A DNA stretch of 33,883 nt from VRUE01 sp040901495 (GCA_040901495.1 JBBDYO010000030.1:1-33883), one strand, 5' to 3'; positions 7,539 to 15,090 are shown, counted from the first letter of the stretch. Numbers and translations: made by a program. The notes: generated from the letters alone by a model not told the origin.

Positions 7539-7612
7539 GATTGCCTAAGGGGGATTGCCTAAGGGGTGCGCGGACTTGACACTGACATACATGGTCAATC
7601 CTTAGGCACCCC
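7539..7612. promoter_or_regulatory. Repeated GCCTAAGG motif with TTGACA box in a divergent promoter region
   Basis: GATTGCCTAAGGGG occurs twice in perfect tandem (7539-7552 and 7553-7566). An inverted CCTTAGGC core follows at 7600-7607, able to pair with GCCTAAGG. Between them is TTGACA (7576-7581), a consensus -35 box. TTGAC (7576-7580) and GTCAA (7594-7598) are also inverted arms 13 bases apart. No good -10 box is seen at 17 bases. The block fills the 126-base spacer between the pdxH-like gene and the methyltransferase and is best read as an operator/promoter region. Confidence 0.45.
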
Positions 7613-7630
7613 CCAGCTAGGCTGGTACCG

Positions 7631-8299
7631 ATGGCGCGGGACGACCACTACGCCTCCCCATTTGGCATCGCCTTCAGCACCTACATGGAGCGCCCACGCC
7701 TGGCTCGCCTCATCTCCCGAACCGTGTTCGGCGCGGACACCAAGCTCTACTACGAGAGCATGGCGGCGATCGCCGAGGTCCCTGACGGGAGCACGATCGT
7801 CGACTGTCCGTGTGGCGCTGGGCCCGCGTTTCGGGGCCTCCGGCAAGAGGCCGCCGTTCGCTACGTGGGCGCCGATCTCTCTCCCTCGATGATCCGCCGG
7901 GCGCGCCGACGCGTGAGCAAGCGCGGGCTCGCCCGCGTGGAGCTGGTCGAAGCGGACGCGACCAACATCCCCGAGCCAACCGGCAGCGTCGATCTCTTCC
8001 TCTCCTATTGGGGCCTGCACTGCTTCAACGAGCCGGCCGGCGCCCTGGTCGAGGCCGCCCGCCTCCTCAAGCCCGGCGGCCGCCTCGTCGGCACCTGCTT
8101 CGTCAAAGGCGACGACAGCCTCCGCCAGCGCTTGGTCATCCGCCCGCACAGGGGAGACTTCGGTCCGGTGGGAACCGAGGAGGAAGTGCTCCAGTGGTTG
8201 GCGACCGCAGGCTTCGAGTCGCCGGACACACAGCGATCGGGCCCGATGCTGCTCTTCGACACGCGGGCCAGAACGAGCCAGGGCTCGCCAGGTCCCTGA
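7631..8299 (+). CDS. Class I SAM-dependent methyltransferase
   Basis: A 222-residue methyltransferase. Motif I is I-V-D-C-P-C-G-A-G-P-A-F (about residues 56-67), a slightly altered D-x-G-x-G-x-G. Y-V-G-A-D-L-S-P-S-M-I is motif II with the ribose-binding acidic residue, and R-L-L-K-P-G-G-R-L-V-G is motif III, the UbiE/MenG and methyltransferase-11 pattern. The N-terminal part (to about 45) is outside the core fold and may bind the acceptor. Acceptor unknown. No clear Shine-Dalgarno precedes the ATG, so it may be leaderless. It ends 6 bases from the convergent TetR gene. Confidence 0.87.
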   Translation: MARDDHYASPFGIAFSTYMERPRLARLISRTVFGADTKLYYESMAAIAEVPDGSTIVDCPCGAGPAFRGLRQEAAVRYVGADLSPSMIRRARRRVSKRGLARVELVEADATNIPEPTGSVDLFLSYWGLHCFNEPAGALVEAARLLKPGGRLVGTCFVKGDDSLRQRLVIRPHRGDFGPVGTEEEVLQWLATAGFESPDTQRSGPMLLFDTRARTSQGSPGP

Positions 8300-8305
8300 G
8301 AGCGC

Positions 8306-8956
8306 TCAGGCGGAGCCGAGCGCCTGATCGATGAAAGGCGCCAGCAGCTCACTCGCCTGGGCAGCGGTCTCCTCGGGAGGCCCGCTGGGCGCGGTGATGT
8401 AGCTGATCGCTAAGCGGACGAGGGATTCAGCCAGCAGGCGAGCCTCGTGAGCGGGAGCCTCGGGCCAGCCGTCTTGCATCACCCCCGTGAGGCGATGAGT
8501 GGCCCACTGGACGACCGGCATGCCCTGCGTGGTGACGAAGGGAAGCATTCCGCCGGCACCGTCGTCGCTGAGCAGCATGCGAACCAGGGGGTCTTCGCCC
8601 GCGGTCCGCAGGAAGGTCGCAAGAGCGGCATGGACCGCGGCGCGGGGATCGTCGAGGTGCTGGCGAACGGCGGCCTCGACGCCGTCGAGAAAGCGTTCGC
8701 CCTCGTGGATGACGAATGCCTGCGCGAACTCGTCGCGGCTGCCGAACTCGTTGTAGAGGGTCTGCCTGCTGACGCCGGCGGCGCCGGCGACGTCGGCCAT
8801 CGTGATCTCTGACCAAGCGCCCCGCTGCAGCTCGTCGCGAGCGGCCTCGAAGAGGGTCTCGCGCAGCAGCCTGCGCGCTGCGACGGGATAGGGGTCGCGC
8901 TCGGCGACGGCACCCGTCAACGCTTTGGCCTCGGTCGGCGTGGCGGTGCTACCCAT
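8306..8956 (-). CDS. TetR family repressor of the alkane operon (AlkX/RubR-like position)
   Basis: A 216-residue TetR regulator. The helix-turn-helix is about residues 43-65 (T-M-A-D-V-A-G-A-A-G-V-S-R-Q-T-L-Y-N-E-F-G-S), and the rest is the helical ligand-binding domain. It is the last gene of alkB-rubredoxin-tetR. The ATG at 8956 overlaps the rubredoxin stop by 8 bases; an upstream TTG at 8974 is less likely. In several actinobacteria a TetR gene in this position represses alkB and is released by fatty acids or other alkane oxidation products. By analogy it probably binds the inverted repeat at 10341-10373. The operator assignment is inference. Confidence 0.88.
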   Translation of the reverse strand: MGSTATPTEAKALTGAVAERDPYPVAARRLLRETLFEAARDELQRGAWSEITMADVAGAAGVSRQTLYNEFGSRDEFAQAFVIHEGERFLDGVEAAVRQHLDDPRAAVHAALATFLRTAGEDPLVRMLLSDDGAGGMLPFVTTQGMPVVQWATHRLTGVMQDGWPEAPAHEARLLAESLVRLAISYITAPSGPPEETAAQASELLAPFIDQALGSA

Positions 8957-9116
8957 CGGCGGGCTCGAAGTCAACCTTGTCGCGCACGCCGCAGTCCGGG
9001 CAGTGCCAGTCGTCCGGCACCTCGCTCCACGGAGTCCCCGGGGGGAACCCCTCGCGAGGGTGACCGGCGCCCTCGTCGTAGACGTACCCGCAGGATGGGC
9101 AGGCCCAGGCGCTCAC
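8949..9116 (-). CDS. rubA: Rubredoxin, AlkG1-type
   Basis: A 55-residue rubredoxin with two iron-binding pairs, C-P-S-C-G (residues 6-10) and C-P-D-C-G (39-43), that hold one Fe and carry electrons to AlkB. G-F-P-P-G-T-P-W-S-E-V-P-D-D-W is the conserved core. After the second C-x-x-C-G the sequence reads V-R-D-K-x-D-F, one residue longer than the A-A-K-x-D-F form; the extra Arg marks AlkG1-type rubredoxins. The GTG start overlaps the alkB stop (GTGA), so the two proteins are translationally coupled. No second rubredoxin or rubredoxin reductase is present in the window. Confidence 0.92.
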   Translation of the reverse strand: MSAWACPSCGYVYDEGAGHPREGFPPGTPWSEVPDDWHCPDCGVRDKVDFEPADG

Positions 9117-10300
9117 GATGCCGTCGCTCCGTGGCGAGTCAGCACCCTGCGCCGGGCGCGGGGAGAGATGTTCGCCCGGGTGATGTCGTCCCCGTAGTGG
9201 TCGAGAAGACGGCGGTCCATGACACGCCGCCACAGCGGCGGAAACCAGGCGAGGACGATCATCCCGGCGTAGCCGGTGGGCAGCTGCGGCGCCTCGTCGA
9301 CGTGGCGCAGGGCCTGGTAGCGGCGCGTCGGGTTGGCGTGGTGGTCGCTGTGGCGCTGCAGGTGGTAGAGGAGGACGTTGGAGGCGACGTTGTTGCTGTT
9401 CCAGCTGTGCTCGGGGAGGCAGCGCTCGTAGCGACCGTCCTCGCGCTTCTGGCGCAGCAGCCCGTAGTGCTCGAGGTAGTTGACGACCTCGAGCAACGAG
9501 AAGCCGATCACGGCCTGAATCAGCAGGTAGGGAAGGACCACGACCCCGAAGACGGCGACGAGGACCGCGAACAGCCCGACCGTCATCGCCCAGGCATTGA
9601 GGATGTCGTTGTGGACCGTCCAGGGCGAGCGTCCCATCCGCTCGAGCCTGACCCGCTCCAGGCCCCAGGCGGAGCCCACGCTGCCGAAGACGGTGCGCGG
9701 CAGAAACGCCCAGAAGCTCTCCCCCAGCCGCGAGCTGGCCGGGTCCCCGGGGGTGGCGACCTGGACGTGGTGCCCGCGGTTGTGCTCGATGAAGAAGTGC
9801 CCGTAACCGCTCTGGGCAAGTGCGACCTTGCTGAGCCAGCGCTCCAGACTGGGGCGCTTGTGGCCGAGCTCGTGGGCGGTGTTGATCGCCACCCCGCTGA
9901 CCATTCCCATCGTCAGCGCCAGGCCGATGCTGTCGAGCGTCGAGAGGTCTCCGGATGACCAGAGCCAGCAGGCGAAGACGAGCCCCGCGTACTGGATCGG
10001 GATGAAGAGGTAGGTGCACCAGCGGTAGTAGCGGTCCTGCTCGAGCCACTTGATCACGCTGTCGGGCGGGTTCTTGGCGTCCATCCCGACCAAGATGTCG
10101 AGCAGCGGAAAGATGACGAAGACGAGCATCGGGCCGAAGAACCAGAAGGCGTCGATCCCGGTCAGCTGCACGTAGCCCCAAGCGAGAAACGGAAGCATCG
10201 GCACGATCAGCCCCAGCAGCCACGCGTAGCGCTTCGGATCCCGCCAGGTGGCTGGGGTGACCTCGGACTCGACTGGGTGGGCGTGGGTCGCTGCCTCCAT
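9113..10300 (-). CDS. alkB: Alkane 1-monooxygenase (membrane non-heme diiron hydroxylase)
   Basis: A 395-residue integral membrane hydroxylase that converts n-alkanes to 1-alkanols using O2 and rubredoxin electrons. The eight-histidine diiron motifs are complete: H-E-L-G-H-K at 143-148, E-H-N-R-G-H-H at 172-178 and L-Q-R-H-S-D-H-H-A at 314-322, plus the AlkB signature N-Y-L-E-H-Y-G at 274-280. About six transmembrane helices fall near 27-47, 52-72, 97-115, 124-141 and 240-270. An AGGAG Shine-Dalgarno lies about 10 bases before the ATG. It heads the alkB-rubA-tetR operon, downstream of a perfect inverted repeat. Length and motifs are those of a normal active enzyme. Confidence 0.96.
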   Translation of the reverse strand: MEAATHAHPVESEVTPATWRDPKRYAWLLGLIVPMLPFLAWGYVQLTGIDAFWFFGPMLVFVIFPLLDILVGMDAKNPPDSVIKWLEQDRYYRWCTYLFIPIQYAGLVFACWLWSSGDLSTLDSIGLALTMGMVSGVAINTAHELGHKRPSLERWLSKVALAQSGYGHFFIEHNRGHHVQVATPGDPASSRLGESFWAFLPRTVFGSVGSAWGLERVRLERMGRSPWTVHNDILNAWAMTVGLFAVLVAVFGVVVLPYLLIQAVIGFSLLEVVNYLEHYGLLRQKREDGRYERCLPEHSWNSNNVASNVLLYHLQRHSDHHANPTRRYQALRHVDEAPQLPTGYAGMIVLAWFPPLWRRVMDRRLLDHYGDDITRANISPRARRRVLTRHGATAS

Positions 10301-10340
10301 AGGAACAGATCTCCTTGTCAGATTGCGATGTGCCGTCTAC

Positions 10341-10373
10341 CTGCTTTACAAAGTAACGCATTGTGTAAAGCAG
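10341..10373. promoter_or_regulatory. Candidate TetR operator upstream of alkB
   Basis: CTGCTTTACA (10341-10350) and TGTAAAGCAG (10364-10373) are perfect 10-base inverted arms with a 13-base centre. Nested inside is TTAC-AAA-GTAA (10346-10356). The site lies 41-73 bases before the alkB ATG and about 48 bases before the divergent nuclease gene. Its size and symmetry suit a TetR dimer or pair of dimers, and the only TetR gene nearby is in the alkB operon itself. Confidence 0.6.
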
Positions 10374-10420
10374 CGCAACAAGGGGGGCGAAATGGCTCGG
10401 CTGAGCGTCTATCTCTTTAG

Positions 10421-11323
10421 ATGCAGACTCAGTCGAGCCAATCCCAAGCGACCCGGCAATCGTTCGGCGGCAGGAAAGACCTGACCCTTCTCTTCGAAGT
10501 GGGCCGTAGCCGGGCGGCGGCGTTCAAGAAAATCGGGATCGGCAGCTTCGAGGACCTCGACACGTGCAACATCGGGGACGTGGTCGCGGACCTTCGAGCC
10601 CTCGGGCATCACACCTCACCCACACAGTTGGAGCAGCTTCGCCTTCATATCCAGAGCTATCGCGAAGGGCGCGCAATCATGTTCGGCCCCCCTCCCCCGG
10701 TGGGGGACTCCTATGTCGCGCTCGATCTGGAGTACGACCTCTTCAACCCACGGCTCTGGCTGATTGGCCTCTATCTGGTCGACGGGGGCCGGCGCGAGCA
10801 AGTCGCCCTCTGGGCCGAGGACTACTCGAGCGAACGGGCCAACCTCGAGCGCATGTTCGAGCTCCTCGATGAAAGGGCTGACCTTCCTATCGTGACCTGG
10901 GGAGGAATATCGGCCGACTTCCCCCAGCTCAGGAGCGCCTGCAAGCGCCTGGGGGTCGACGGCATGCTCGGGATCGAGGACAGGCACATCGATTTCTTCG
11001 CCTCCATTCGCAAGATCCTGCGCCTGCCCCTTCCCGATTTCGGCTTGGCGGAGGTTGCCGCGTTCTTTGGCGTGGCGAAGCGCAGCTCGATCGGCGACGG
11101 CCGGGAGGCCATGATGCTGTTCGCCAGGTACCTGTCCACGTACAGCGCCAGCAAGAGGAGAGAGCTAAAGGACGAGCTGATCGCCTACAACCTCGACGAC
11201 CTCGAGGCTCTGGTCGAGACGCAGCGGGCGATCCAAAAGCTGCCGATCGAGAACGTAGGAGTGGCGGCCCCGCAATCGCTACCATCCCTCGCGTGTACAC
11301 CTTCCTCGCAGTTCTTCATGTAA
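10421..11323 (+). CDS. Helix-hairpin-helix plus RNase H-like (YprB-type) nuclease
   Basis: A 300-residue protein. Residues about 19-85 look like a helix-hairpin-helix DNA-binding region (L-L-F-E-V-G-R-S-R-A-A-A-F-K-K-I-G-I). Residues about 97-275 form an RNase H-like exonuclease fold of the YprB / TM0106 RecB-associated type: D102-x-E104, D166 (I-S-A-D-F), D191 (H-I-D-F) and Y256-x3-D260, a DEDDy-like set. That implies two-metal 3'-5' exonuclease activity. Full-length TM0106 relatives also carry RecB or helicase parts, which are absent here. The ATG at 10421 lacks a Shine-Dalgarno, so leaderless translation or another start is possible. The gene end overlaps secG by 31 bases. Confidence 0.75.
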   Translation: MQTQSSQSQATRQSFGGRKDLTLLFEVGRSRAAAFKKIGIGSFEDLDTCNIGDVVADLRALGHHTSPTQLEQLRLHIQSYREGRAIMFGPPPPVGDSYVALDLEYDLFNPRLWLIGLYLVDGGRREQVALWAEDYSSERANLERMFELLDERADLPIVTWGGISADFPQLRSACKRLGVDGMLGIEDRHIDFFASIRKILRLPLPDFGLAEVAAFFGVAKRSSIGDGREAMMLFARYLSTYSASKRRELKDELIAYNLDDLEALVETQRAIQKLPIENVGVAAPQSLPSLACTPSSQFFM

Positions 11324-11517
11324 TCATCGCCGTCGTCGTGATCTTCCTCGTGCTCCTGCACTCGGGCAAGGACGCGGGGCTTTCAGGCGCCTTCGGCATC
11401 GGTGGCGGGGGCAGCTCGATTGGCGGCGGCTCGATGGTCGAGCGCAACCTGGATCGCGCCACGATCTTCTTCTCGATCCTCTTCGTGCTCAACACCTTCG
11501 TGTTGCTGAAGATCTAG
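11293..11517 (+). CDS. secG: Preprotein translocase subunit SecG
   Basis: A 74-residue protein with two membrane helices (about 2-22 and 54-73) joined by a Gly/Ser-rich loop (G-G-G-G-S-S-I-G-G-G-S), the typical SecG architecture: V-I-F-L-V-L-L-H-S-G-K-D-A-G-L-S-G then R-A-T-I-F-F-S-I-L-F. SecG assists SecYE in protein export. The GTG start at 11293 lies inside the end of the nuclease gene. SecG is often beside glycolytic genes in Gram-positives; here the glycolytic operon is 15 kb away. Confidence 0.93.
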   Translation: MYTFLAVLHVIIAVVVIFLVLLHSGKDAGLSGAFGIGGGGSSIGGGSMVERNLDRATIFFSILFVLNTFVLLKI

Positions 11518-11529
11518 AGCAACTGCTCT
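11516..11529. terminator. Weak hairpin at the secG stop
   Basis: AGAGC-AACT-GCTCT, a five-base stem with a four-base loop, begins at the secG stop codon in the 24-base spacer before the convergent ccmF end. There is no T-run, so its activity as a terminator is uncertain. Confidence 0.25.
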
Positions 11530-11541
11530 GAACAGCCGCGA

Positions 11542-13908
11542 CTAGACCGTCTCGCGGTCGAGGATCTCAACCGCCTCGTTGCGGAGCTCGGCGTCGAGCA
11601 GCGCAAAGTCCTCGTCGGAGAGCTTGCCGGCGGCGTGGTCCAGCTCGGCATCGCGAATCTCGCGGTACTTCGCTTCCTTCAGGGCCTCCAGCTCCGAGGT
11701 TGCCCCCGGGCTGCGCCGCCGGCCGCGGGCGGGCCAGATCGCAATCAGGGCACCCGTCAGGGCGACCAGCCCGCCAATCCAGATCCAGGTGACCAGCGGG
11801 TCGACGATGACGCGGAAGGTCGCCGGCAGGTCTTCATCCAGGTAGCCATCTGCGATTTGCTCCGCGGTGCTCGTCCGAAGGTCGTCGAGCTGGGCCAGGG
11901 CCGCAGGACGCAGGCTTGGGTTGGCGAGGGCGGCGCGCATCAGCCTCAACACCGATTTGCACGCCGGCGGGCTGCCGGGCGCGCCGCGCACGCAGGCGCG
12001 GAACCCCTGATCAGCGGCTCGCCCGCGTCGGCGCAGGCTGGACACGTTGGGTTGCAGGGCGATCCAGAAATCGCTGGCAAAGCCCGCCTTGAGGCCCACC
12101 TCGGTGGTCGCCTCGCCTTCGAAGAAGCCGCTGATCGTCCCCCCCTCAGCCCCGCTGGGGCGGAAGAAGCGCCGGCTCGGGCGCAGCGTCGCGAGCAGCT
12201 CGCCGTCCTTTTCGATCCTGACCACCGCCCCGAGGGTGAGCGCCTCGGGATCCGCTTGCACGGTCTGGCGAACGTAGGTGACGGTCCGGCCATCGACGAC
12301 GGCGCTCTCGCCCGGCTGCAGCGTAACGTCGCGATTCGTCTGAAAGCTCGAGGACGCGGCAATCCCGATCAGCAGCAGGGCGATCCCGACATGGACGATG
12401 TAGCCGCCGTAGCGACGGCGGTTGCGCGAGGTGATCGCAAGCAGCGCCGCCGGCATCGAGCCGCCGGCCAGGGAGCGCCGGGCGGAGGCGCCACGCCAGA
12501 ACTCCTGCGCGAGGCCGGTGAGCGCAAACCCTGCAAACGCGAAGAGCATCAGGGCCAGGGGGCTCTCCGCGGCATCGGTGCCGAGCGCGAGCCCGACCGC
12601 GACGAGCGCGGCGACGATCGTCGGGACGAGGAAGACCCGCTTCGCGCTCGCCCAGCTGACGCGGCGCCAGGCCAGTAGGGGGCCAACCCCGGTGAAGAGG
12701 ACGAGCAGGATGGCGAGCGGGGTCGTGTAGCGGTCGAACCAGGGTGCCGCCAGCGACGCCTTCTCGCCGGTGAACAGCTCCGAGATCAGCGGGAAGAACG
12801 TGCCCCAGAAGATCGTCACGCAGAGCGCCACCAACAGCAGGTTGTTGACCAGGAAGACAGCCTCCCGCGAGGCAAGGGAGTCGATCCGCTTCTCCGAGCG
12901 CAGATCGTCGAGGCGGGAGACGATCAGCGCGGTGGAGCCGACCAGCACCACGGCGATCAGGCCGAGGATGTAGGGACCGACCGTGCTGTCGCCGAAGGCG
13001 TGGATCGACTCGAGGACCCCGGAGCGGACCAGGAAGGTGCCGAGCAGCGCCAGGCTGAAGGTGGCGACGATCAGGGAGACGTTCCAGGTCTTCAGCATCC
13101 CCCGTTTCTCCTGGACCATGATCGAGTGCAGGAACGCGGTGCCGATCAGCCAGGGCATCAGGGCAGCGTTCTCGACTGGGTCCCAGGCCCAGTAGCCACC
13201 CCACCCCAGCTCGGTGTAGGACCAGCGGGCGCCGAGCAGCAGGCCGAGGCCGAGGAAAGCCCAGGCGATCAGGGCGAAGCGCCGGGTCGAGCGAATCCAG
13301 GTCGCGTCGAGGCGGCGGGCGATGAGGGCGCCGATCGCAAACGCGAACGGGATCGTGAACGCGACGTACCCCGAGTAGAGCATCGGCGGGTGGATCATCA
13401 TGCTCGGGTGCTGGAGCAGCGGGTTGAGGCCGAGGCCGTCGGCCGGGACCGGGCTGACCGCCGTGAACGGGTTGACCCCGCCCGCGAACAGCATCAGGCC
13501 GGTGAAGAAGGCCGCAATGCCCGCCATCACGGCGGTCGCGTAGGGAACGACCTCGCGCAGCGTCCTTCGCGTTGCGTAGAGCGCCGCCGAAGCGGCGATC
13601 GAAAGCACCCACGCCCACAGCAGCAGGGAGCCCTCCTGGCTCGACCACATGGCCCCGAGCTTGTAGAAGGCAGGTGTCTCGATCGAGGAGTGCTGCTGAA
13701 CGATCTCGAGCGAGAAATCGTCGCCGGCGAAGGCGAGCTCGATCAGGACCACGCACAGGGTGAGCAGAGCGCAGAGCGCGTAGACGGCCCGCCGCGAAAC
13801 GTCGATCCAGCGCCGCTGGCCGTTACGACCAAGCAGGGCTGCGAAAACCGCGAAGAGCGCGGTGAAGAAGGCGAGCGCCAGGGCGACGCCGCCGACGCTA
13901 GACGTCAT
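11542..13908 (-). CDS. ccmF: Cytochrome c heme lyase CcmF with CcmI-like C-terminal tail
   Basis: A 788-residue polytopic membrane protein of the CcmF/CcsA heme-handling family. The tryptophan-rich WWD domain is at about 230-254 (W-G-G-Y-W-A-W-D-P-V-E-N-A-A-L-M-P-W), flanked by candidate heme-ligand histidines at 173 (M-I-H-P-P-M) and 261. It transfers heme from CcmE to apocytochrome c. A large extracytoplasmic domain precedes the last helix (about 705-728). The final ~50 residues form a charged, cytoplasmic helical region (E-A-K-Y-R-E-I-R-D-A-E-L-D-H-A-A-G-K-L-S-D-E-D-F) resembling the N-terminal cytoplasmic region of CcmI-type proteins; the total is longer than the usual ~650. Start ATG overlaps ccmE by 11 bases. 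Confidence 0.93.
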   Translation of the reverse strand: MTSSVGGVALALAFFTALFAVFAALLGRNGQRRWIDVSRRAVYALCALLTLCVVLIELAFAGDDFSLEIVQQHSSIETPAFYKLGAMWSSQEGSLLLWAWVLSIAASAALYATRRTLREVVPYATAVMAGIAAFFTGLMLFAGGVNPFTAVSPVPADGLGLNPLLQHPSMMIHPPMLYSGYVAFTIPFAFAIGALIARRLDATWIRSTRRFALIAWAFLGLGLLLGARWSYTELGWGGYWAWDPVENAALMPWLIGTAFLHSIMVQEKRGMLKTWNVSLIVATFSLALLGTFLVRSGVLESIHAFGDSTVGPYILGLIAVVLVGSTALIVSRLDDLRSEKRIDSLASREAVFLVNNLLLVALCVTIFWGTFFPLISELFTGEKASLAAPWFDRYTTPLAILLVLFTGVGPLLAWRRVSWASAKRVFLVPTIVAALVAVGLALGTDAAESPLALMLFAFAGFALTGLAQEFWRGASARRSLAGGSMPAALLAITSRNRRRYGGYIVHVGIALLLIGIAASSSFQTNRDVTLQPGESAVVDGRTVTYVRQTVQADPEALTLGAVVRIEKDGELLATLRPSRRFFRPSGAEGGTISGFFEGEATTEVGLKAGFASDFWIALQPNVSSLRRRGRAADQGFRACVRGAPGSPPACKSVLRLMRAALANPSLRPAALAQLDDLRTSTAEQIADGYLDEDLPATFRVIVDPLVTWIWIGGLVALTGALIAIWPARGRRRSPGATSELEALKEAKYREIRDAELDHAAGKLSDEDFALLDAELRNEAVEILDRETV

Positions 13909-14308
13909 CCGGCTCGGAGCCCTCGGCGGTGAACTTCGACGGGCACTTGGTGATCAGCGTGTCGGGCTCCCCGACGAAGCCGTTCTGCACTTCGCCCGTG
14001 AGGACGATCTCGCGGCCGCCCCGGAAGGGGTCGGGGACGGTGCCGCTGTAGGTGACAGCGATGCTTTGGGAGGGATCGTCGCGATCGGCGACCCGGAAGC
14101 GCATCCCCTCGCCCTCGCGATTGACCGAGCCCTTGACCACCCTGCCCGTCAGCTCGGCGCGGGTCCCCGGCGTCGCATCGAGCAGTTCGGAGGGCTGCTT
14201 TGTCTCCGTCGAGGCGCTGAACGACGTGTAGACGAGCGCCACGGCAAGCAGGACCGCGACGCTGAGAGCGGCGACGAGCCGGATCTTTCGCTTGCGGCTG
14301 GGGTCCAC
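13898..14308 (-). CDS. ccmE: Heme chaperone CcmE, cysteine variant
   Basis: A 136-residue protein with one N-terminal membrane anchor (about 10-29) and an OB-fold periplasmic domain (E-L-T-G-R-V-V-K-G-S-V, F-R-V-A-D, Y-S-G-T-V-P-D-P-F-R, V-L-T-G-E-V). CcmE accepts heme from CcmABCD and passes it to CcmF. The usual heme-binding H-x3-Y is replaced by Cys122-Pro-Ser-Lys-Phe126. Cys in place of His is known from some archaeal and sulfate-reducer CcmE proteins; here the Tyr is also missing. It precedes ccmF in a two-gene operon. Confidence 0.92.
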   Translation of the reverse strand: MDPSRKRKIRLVAALSVAVLLAVALVYTSFSASTETKQPSELLDATPGTRAELTGRVVKGSVNREGEGMRFRVADRDDPSQSIAVTYSGTVPDPFRGGREIVLTGEVQNGFVGEPDTLITKCPSKFTAEGSEPDDV

Positions 14309-14364
14309 GGGCGAGGGATTATCGCAAGGTCGCTCGGGTGGGCTGGAACTGAGAGAATCGATCG

Positions 14365-15081
14365 GTGGCCCACGACAACGCCAGCGATCCGGTCCTGCTG
14401 ATCACCGGAGCCAGCAGCGGTATTGGCGCCGCGACGGCCCGAGCTGCCGCGGACACGCACCGTCTGGTGCTGGCCGCGCGGCGGCTGGAGGAGCTGCAGG
14501 AGCTGGCGACAGAGCTGGGCGGGGACGAGCGTGCGATCGCGGTGCAGTGCGACGTCACCGAGTGGGACCAGGTCGAGGCGATGGCCGCGACTGCCCTCGA
14601 GCGCTTCGACAGGATCGACGCCGTCTTTGCCAACGCCGGCTTCGGCGCCACCCGCGGCTTCCTCGAGGAGTCGGTCGAGCATTGGCGCTCGATGGTCCTG
14701 ACCAATGTCTACGGCGTCGCCTTGACGATCCGCGCCACCCTCCCCCACCTGCTCGAGCGCGGCGACGGCCACTTCCTCATCACCAGCTCGATCGCCGGGC
14801 GGCGGGCCCTGCCGGGCTCGCTCTACTCGGCGACAAAGTGGGCGGTGACGGCAATGGGCGAGGCGCTGCGAGCCGAGCTGCGCCAGATGCACGAGAACAC
14901 CAAGATCAAGGTGACGCTGATCGAGCCGGGGATGACCGACACCGACTTCTTCGACAACCGGCCCGGCGAGTGGGCCCTACAGGACAGCGACATCGCCAAG
15001 GCCGTGATGTACGCGCTCGAACAGGGCCCCAACGTCGACGTCAACGAGATCCTGATCCGCCCGACCACCCAGCCGATCTGA
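14365..15081 (+). CDS. Short-chain dehydrogenase/reductase
   Basis: A 238-residue classical SDR oxidoreductase. The cofactor motif T-G-A-S-S-G-I-G is at 14-21, the N-A-G structural motif about 91-93, and the catalytic Ser with Y-S-A-T-K at about 140-157. A-A-R-R after strand 2 suggests NADP(H) preference. It is close to the YdfG / serine dehydrogenase-like subgroup (V-T-L-I-E-P-G-M-T-D-T-D-F). Substrate unknown. GTG start at 14365; the ATG-like alternatives give worse N-termini. Divergent from ccmE with a 56-base spacer and convergent with the broken glycosyltransferase. Confidence 0.9.
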   Translation: MAHDNASDPVLLITGASSGIGAATARAAADTHRLVLAARRLEELQELATELGGDERAIAVQCDVTEWDQVEAMAATALERFDRIDAVFANAGFGATRGFLEESVEHWRSMVLTNVYGVALTIRATLPHLLERGDGHFLITSSIAGRRALPGSLYSATKWAVTAMGEALRAELRQMHENTKIKVTLIEPGMTDTDFFDNRPGEWALQDSDIAKAVMYALEQGPNVDVNEILIRPTTQPI

Positions 15082-15090
15082 GGGCCGGTC

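Noticed and set aside
7591..7605. Five-codon mini-ORF (M-V-N-P-stop) upstream of the methyltransferase
   Set aside because: No Shine-Dalgarno and lies inside the candidate operator; most likely chance.
10392..10484. 30-codon ORF with AGGGGGG Shine-Dalgarno overlapping the nuclease start
   Set aside because: The ribosome site is attractive, but the peptide (Arg-rich, no features) is out of frame with the nuclease. It could be a leader peptide, but nothing else supports it.
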